From positions 1-36,687 of the forward strand of contig JALEKG010000026.1 of assembly GCA_022769185.1 (NCBI GenBank): DNA of 36,687 nt, given 5' to 3'. The number at the start of each line of letters is the position of its first letter. Positions within the stretch are counted from its first letter, which is position 1. The notes beneath the pieces are model-generated. The model did not search any database. It was not told where the DNA came from and was given only the letters and a program-made list of their open reading frames with translations. A program made the position numbers and the translations under genes. Source of the DNA: Dorea sp. GTDB taxonomy: Bacteria > Bacillota > Clostridia > Lachnospirales > Lachnospiraceae. Below are positions 34,109 to 36,687 of this stretch, in pieces.

Positions 34109-34584
34109 AAATTACACTGATTACTGTTGGGAAAATTAAAGAAAAATATCTCAGAGATGCGATTGCAGAATACAGCAAACGGTTGAGCCGCTACTGTAAG
34201 CTGGAAGTCGTGGAAGTCGCTGATGAAAAAACGCCGGATAACGCCAGTGAGACGGTTGAAAATGCTATCCGCGAAAAAGAAGCTGAGCGAATCCTCAAAT
34301 ATATAAAAGAAGATGCGTATATCATAACTCTGGAAATCAATGGCAGACAGCTGTCTTCTGAAGAAATGGCAGAGAAAATTGAGAAGCTTGGGATTCAGGG
34401 AATCAGCCACATCATCTTCATCATCGGCGGTTCCATCGGACTTGGAAAAGCGGTACTGGATAAATCCGATTTTGCACTCAGCTTTTCAAAAATGACGTTC
34501 CCTCACCAGTTGATGCGCGTGATACTGCTGGAGCAGGTATACCGAAGTTATCGGATTATCCATGGGGAACCATATCATAAGTAA
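34105..34584 (+). CDS. rlmH: 23S rRNA pseudouridine-1915 N3-methyltransferase RlmH
   Basis: RlmH is a SPOUT methyltransferase that modifies helix 69 of 23S rRNA on the 70S ribosome. The start is MKITLITVGKIKEKYLRDAI. The knotted SAM-binding part has FIIGGSIGLG and the C-terminal hallmark MTFPHQLMRVILLEQVYRSYRIIHGEPYHK-type ending (split around residues 130-159). At 159 aa it is exactly the family size. It overlaps the HAD gene by ATGA. Confidence 0.95.
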   Translation: MKITLITVGKIKEKYLRDAIAEYSKRLSRYCKLEVVEVADEKTPDNASETVENAIREKEAERILKYIKEDAYIITLEINGRQLSSEEMAEKIEKLGIQGISHIIFIIGGSIGLGKAVLDKSDFALSFSKMTFPHQLMRVILLEQVYRSYRIIHGEPYHK

Positions 34585-34646
34585 ATGAAGTCTTTACTGA
34601 AGGAGCAAAATTAGGGGGAAAGTCTGAAACTAGAATCAGGAAAATA

Positions 34647-34655
34647 TGTTATAAT
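34647..34655 (+). promoter_or_regulatory. Extended -10 promoter of the 70-aa gene
   Basis: TGT-TATAAT (34647-34655) is a strong extended -10; the -35 is weak. Predicted transcripts begin near 34662, too close to an in-frame ATG at 34666 for that start to be usual. This supports the downstream TTG start. Confidence 0.6.
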
Positions 34656-34728
34656 ATCAATAACAATGAAATGTAGCTATATTATACATAGCAAAGAACA
34701 TACTTGTTTAATAAAAGGAGGATTTGAA

Positions 34729-34941
34729 TTGGGAAAAAATCAAGCAATATTGAGTAATAAAGGTGAATTAACCAGTTTCTCTTTCGATAAATATCAAATT
34801 CGATTCAAGACTTCTCCACGATTAGAAAGATACACAAAAGTAGAAGAATATATTGATCTTATCCCAATTTTACAAAACTTGTATTTTGATGTAGAAAGCT
34901 TTTTGAAACCAATTGAAGGAGTGTGTATACAATATGATTAA
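34729..34941 (+). CDS. Unknown 70-aa protein
   Basis: I do not recognise this protein. It starts at TTG 34729 with AAGGAGG exactly 7 bases upstream. An in-frame ATG at 34666 would add 21 residues but lies almost on the transcription start and lacks a ribosome-binding site. The product (MGKNQAILSNKGELTSFSFD... ending VCIQYD) has no signal peptide or membrane segment. It shows an amphipathic helical stretch (VEEYIDLIPILQNLYFDVESF). Its codons are AT-richer than those of its neighbours, and it carries its own promoter, so it may be a recent arrival. A 19-codon frame overlaps its stop. Confidence 0.65.
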   Translation: MGKNQAILSNKGELTSFSFDKYQIRFKTSPRLERYTKVEEYIDLIPILQNLYFDVESFLKPIEGVCIQYD

Positions 34942-34993
34942 TATTTTAGATATTGCAGCAATCGAAATGGTTAACCTGATGGAGCGGATGTAA
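34934..34993 (+). CDS. Possible 19-aa micro-ORF
   Basis: ATG 34934 overlaps the stop of the preceding gene (ATGATTAA) and reads MINILDIAAIEMVNLMERM. GGAG is 12 bases upstream, a weak placement. The frame ends 4 bases before the next gene's start codon (34998). It could couple translation through this gap or be chance. Its hydrophobic helical composition is noted without a function. Confidence 0.25.
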   Translation: MINILDIAAIEMVNLMERM

Positions 34994-34997
34994 AATT

Positions 34998-35786
34998 ATG
35001 CAGAAGAAAAAAGCGATATTTTTTGATATTGACGGTACCATATGGGACAGGAACAATTGGATTCCAGACAGTACAATCCGGGCAATCCGGGAATTGCGCG
35101 AGAAAGGCCATCTAACATTCATCTGTACTGGCAGAACACGCGGATATATCCAGAATCCGAAGCTTTTGAATCTTGGATTTGATGGGATTGTATCGGGATG
35201 TGGCACCATGATTGAATATCATGACCAGGTGGTTTTCTGCCGCGAGATTGAAAAGACCATGGTGGAAGCTACGATTAATACTGTGCGGAAATATGGATTC
35301 AGGCCGATCCTGGAGGGCAGGGAATACCTCTATCTGGATGAGGAAGAATTTGAGGATGACAGCTATGGAAAGAAGCTCCGTTCGGAGCTTGGCGATCATC
35401 TTCGTACCATCAAAGATGAATGGGGCAGGTGGGAGATCTGCAAGCTTTCCTGTGCTACCACAGACGCAGACCGTGAAGGATGCTTTCAGGAGCTTTCTCC
35501 CTATTATGACTTTATGATACATAATCCTCATGTACTGGAGATGATTCCAAAAGGCTTTCATAAAGGAACGGGAATCCTGAAGGTTTGTAAATTTTTGCAC
35601 ATAAACAAAGCCGATACCGTTGCGTTTGGAGACAGTGCAAATGATATCGGAATGCTAAAGACCGCTGCAGTCAGTATTGTTATGGGAAATGGTTCCGATG
35701 ATGCGAAAGCTGTAGCAGATTACATCACATCTCCTCTTGGAGAAGATGGAATATGGAATGCCTGCAAGCATCTGAAATTATTATAA
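34998..35786 (+). CDS. Cof-type HAD-IIB phosphatase
   Basis: Motif I FFDIDGTI (residues 8-15) has both Asp. Motif II is CTGRT, and a large C2B cap follows. The motif III Lys is in KGTGILKV and motif IV is FGDSANDIGML. Cof-like enzymes dephosphorylate sugar phosphates, flavin mononucleotide or similar small molecules; the substrate cannot be told. At 262 aa it has the usual size. GGAG in the preceding bases is 14 bases from ATG 34998. It ends at a terminator whose right arm lies inside the opposite xre gene. Confidence 0.88.
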   Translation: MQKKKAIFFDIDGTIWDRNNWIPDSTIRAIRELREKGHLTFICTGRTRGYIQNPKLLNLGFDGIVSGCGTMIEYHDQVVFCREIEKTMVEATINTVRKYGFRPILEGREYLYLDEEEFEDDSYGKKLRSELGDHLRTIKDEWGRWEICKLSCATTDADREGCFQELSPYYDFMIHNPHVLEMIPKGFHKGTGILKVCKFLHINKADTVAFGDSANDIGMLKTAAVSIVMGNGSDDAKAVADYITSPLGEDGIWNACKHLKLL

Positions 35787-35855
35787 AAAAAGTCATATCC
35801 GAAAGAGATAAGTATAGCAATCAGTTTTTACTTAATTCTTGGATATGGCTTTTTT
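35786..35855. terminator. Long-loop terminator shared by convergent genes
   Basis: AAAAAAGTCATATCC (35786-35800) pairs with GGATATGGCTTTTTT (35841-35855) over 15 bp with one wobble and a 40-base loop. A-run and T-run on the two sides make it work in both directions. The right arm is coding sequence of the xre gene. Confidence 0.75.
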
Positions 35856-36052
35856 ACATTCGTAATTCCCACTAAATAATCAATACTCACATTGTACAAA
35901 GAAGATAATTCGATGAGAAAATCTATCGGTATCTGTCGAGTGCCTTTTTCGTATCTTCTGTACACTTCTCGTTGACAATTCAAATATTCTGCTATGTCGG
36001 CCTGTGTTCTATCATTATCAATTCTTAGATCCTCTAAACGTTGAAAATGCAT
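35828..36052 (-). CDS. Small XRE-family transcriptional regulator
   Basis: A 74-aa protein made almost entirely of a Cro/CI-type helix-turn-helix: LRIDNDRTQADIAEYLNCQREVYRRYEKGTRQIPIDFLIELSSLYNVSIDYLVG. The start MHFQRLEDLR at 36052 has GGGTGAT just upstream on its strand; the ATG nine codons earlier has no such site. The C-terminal KKPYPRIK is encoded by the arm of the shared terminator. It is divergent from the cpsB-like gene with 231 bases between them, and palindromes lie in that gap, so it may control the exopolysaccharide operon. That is inferred from position. Confidence 0.88.
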   Translation of the reverse strand: MHFQRLEDLRIDNDRTQADIAEYLNCQREVYRRYEKGTRQIPIDFLIELSSLYNVSIDYLVGITNVKKPYPRIK

Positions 36053-36079
36053 ATTATCACCCATGAATAATACTATCAA

Positions 36080-36283
36080 ACACTTGCATTTTTCATTCTG
36101 TTATACTACCATATGGTTGCATATCGGAATAGAATCACATATTTTTTGCAAATAATATAATTTTTTGTTTTAGTAATGTTATCAGAATTTTGCATTTCAT
36201 ATACATAGTTTATGTAACAATTAAGAAAATATTCCGTTCTTTTTCATAAAGTTTATGACAATGCAGTATCGAGGTGTTGGAAT
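36080..36283. promoter_or_regulatory. AT-rich divergent control region with three palindromes
   Basis: It holds ACCATATGGT (36108-36117), TACATA-GTT-TATGTA (36202-36216) and TCATAAA-G-TTTATGA (36244-36258). A TATAAT at 36156-36161 is a plausible -10 for the rightward gene, without a good -35. On the minus strand TATAAC (36105-36100) next to the first palindrome may be the xre -10. The two right-hand palindromes share TTATG half-sites and lie in the leader of the rightward gene. Operators for the XRE protein are possible. Confidence 0.45.
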
Positions 36284-36687
36284 ATGGAAGGTTATATTGA
36301 TATGCATTGCCATATATTGCCCGGAGTAGATGACGGAGCAGCAGACGTCCATGAGATGACGAAGATGCTCAAAATTGCATACAGTGAAGGAATACGATGC
36401 ATCATCGCAACCCCTCATTATCATCCCAAAAGGGGCAAAGAAAGTCCGGAAATACTCCGGAAGCAGGCTGTGTTATTGCGAGATGCCGCACATGAAATTG
36501 ATGAGAAATTCCGTATCTATCTGGGAACAGAAATATATTTTGGGCAAGACGTTGCAGGAAGGCTGAAAGCAAAAGAGATTCTGACTATGAATCGAAGGAA
36601 TTATGTCTTGTTAGAGTTTTCACCGTCTGATACCTATGCTTACATCAGGCAGAGTCTGCAGCAGATTCAGTTGAGTGGCTACTATGT
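36284..36687 (+). CDS. CpsB/YwqE-type tyrosine-protein phosphatase (partial)
   Basis: The PHP-fold metal motif DMHCHILPGVDDGA (residues 6-19) supplies two His and Asp ligands. ATPHYHP, GTEIYFG and YVLLEF follow in the family order. These Mn-dependent phosphatases act on the BY-kinase that controls capsule or exopolysaccharide chain length, so an exopolysaccharide operon probably continues beyond the window. ATG 36284 has GAGGTG about 8 bases upstream. Only 134 codons are inside the window; full members have about 240-255. Confidence 0.88.
   Translation, partial: MEGYIDMHCHILPGVDDGAADVHEMTKMLKIAYSEGIRCIIATPHYHPKRGKESPEILRKQAVLLRDAAHEIDEKFRIYLGTEIYFGQDVAGRLKAKEILTMNRRNYVLLEFSPSDTYAYIRQSLQQIQLSGYY

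Overview
The window looks like a chromosomal segment of a Gram-positive anaerobe of the Lachnospiraceae (Clostridium cluster XIVa type). This rests on several things. The gene order plsX-acpP-rnc-smc-ftsY is typically Firmicute. The putative citrate synthase is of the isopropylmalate-synthase fold, and it sits with a eukaryotic-type NADP isocitrate dehydrogenase. A bifurcating-type NfnAB pair and a Rex redox regulator are present. Ribosome-binding sites are AGGAGG-like and codon use is AT-leaning. The genus cannot be named from the sequence. I saw no rRNA, tRNA or CRISPR array.

Region 1 (1-1750) is a graveyard of mobile DNA. It holds a 5'-truncated PD-(D/E)XK (Rpn-type) transposase/nuclease with QGIS repeats. 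It also holds a SRAP (YedK/HMCES-like) gene broken by a frameshift and then cut off by a group II intron remnant. The intron kept its 5' RNA region, the C-terminus of its maturase and domains V/VI, but lost the reverse-transcriptase core. A perfectly palindromic terminator insulates this debris from the core genes.

Region 2 (1790-9775) is a housekeeping block: fatty-acid and phospholipid initiation (plsX, acpP), RNase III, SMC, the SRP receptor FtsY and an ACT-domain threonine dehydratase. Region 3 (9780-13220) is a compact operon: putative Re-citrate synthase, a GntR/FCD regulator and isocitrate dehydrogenase. Its promoter carries a perfect 12-bp GntR-type palindrome over the -10 box and a possible Rex box upstream. 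It probably makes 2-oxoglutarate for glutamate synthesis, with aconitase encoded elsewhere. A 164-bp near-palindromic element and a 58-aa Cys-rich small gene follow.

Region 4 (13778-24200) has an ABC-F ATPase divergent from rex. After these come the NAD(P)HX repair enzyme, alanine racemase, a MazF toxin with no visible MazE, a CBS/CorC protein, YebC, a CFI-box protein, an O-acetylhomoserine sulfhydrylase and a ClpP-like TepA protease. Region 5 (24200-31300) has FtsK/SpoIIIE, a membrane protein with zinc-ribbon, TPR and chitobiase-like C-terminal domains, the NfnAB NADPH/ferredoxin enzyme and a ZIP metal transporter. Region 6 (31300-36687) has a HelD-like helicase, a HAD phosphatase overlapping rlmH, a 70-aa orphan gene, a Cof-type HAD phosphatase and a small XRE regulator. 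The XRE gene is divergent from a CpsB/YwqE-type PHP tyrosine phosphatase that starts a probable capsule or exopolysaccharide operon and runs off the window.

A redox and NADPH theme recurs (Icd, Nfn, Rex, Nnr), but these genes lie in separate transcription units. No clearly new multi-gene defence or biosynthetic system is visible. The best leads are the regulation of the citrate synthase/GntR/Icd operon, the long inverted-repeat element, the lone MazF, the terminator that hides the tepA ribosome-binding site, and the zinc-ribbon/TPR/chitobiase-like protein beside ftsK.
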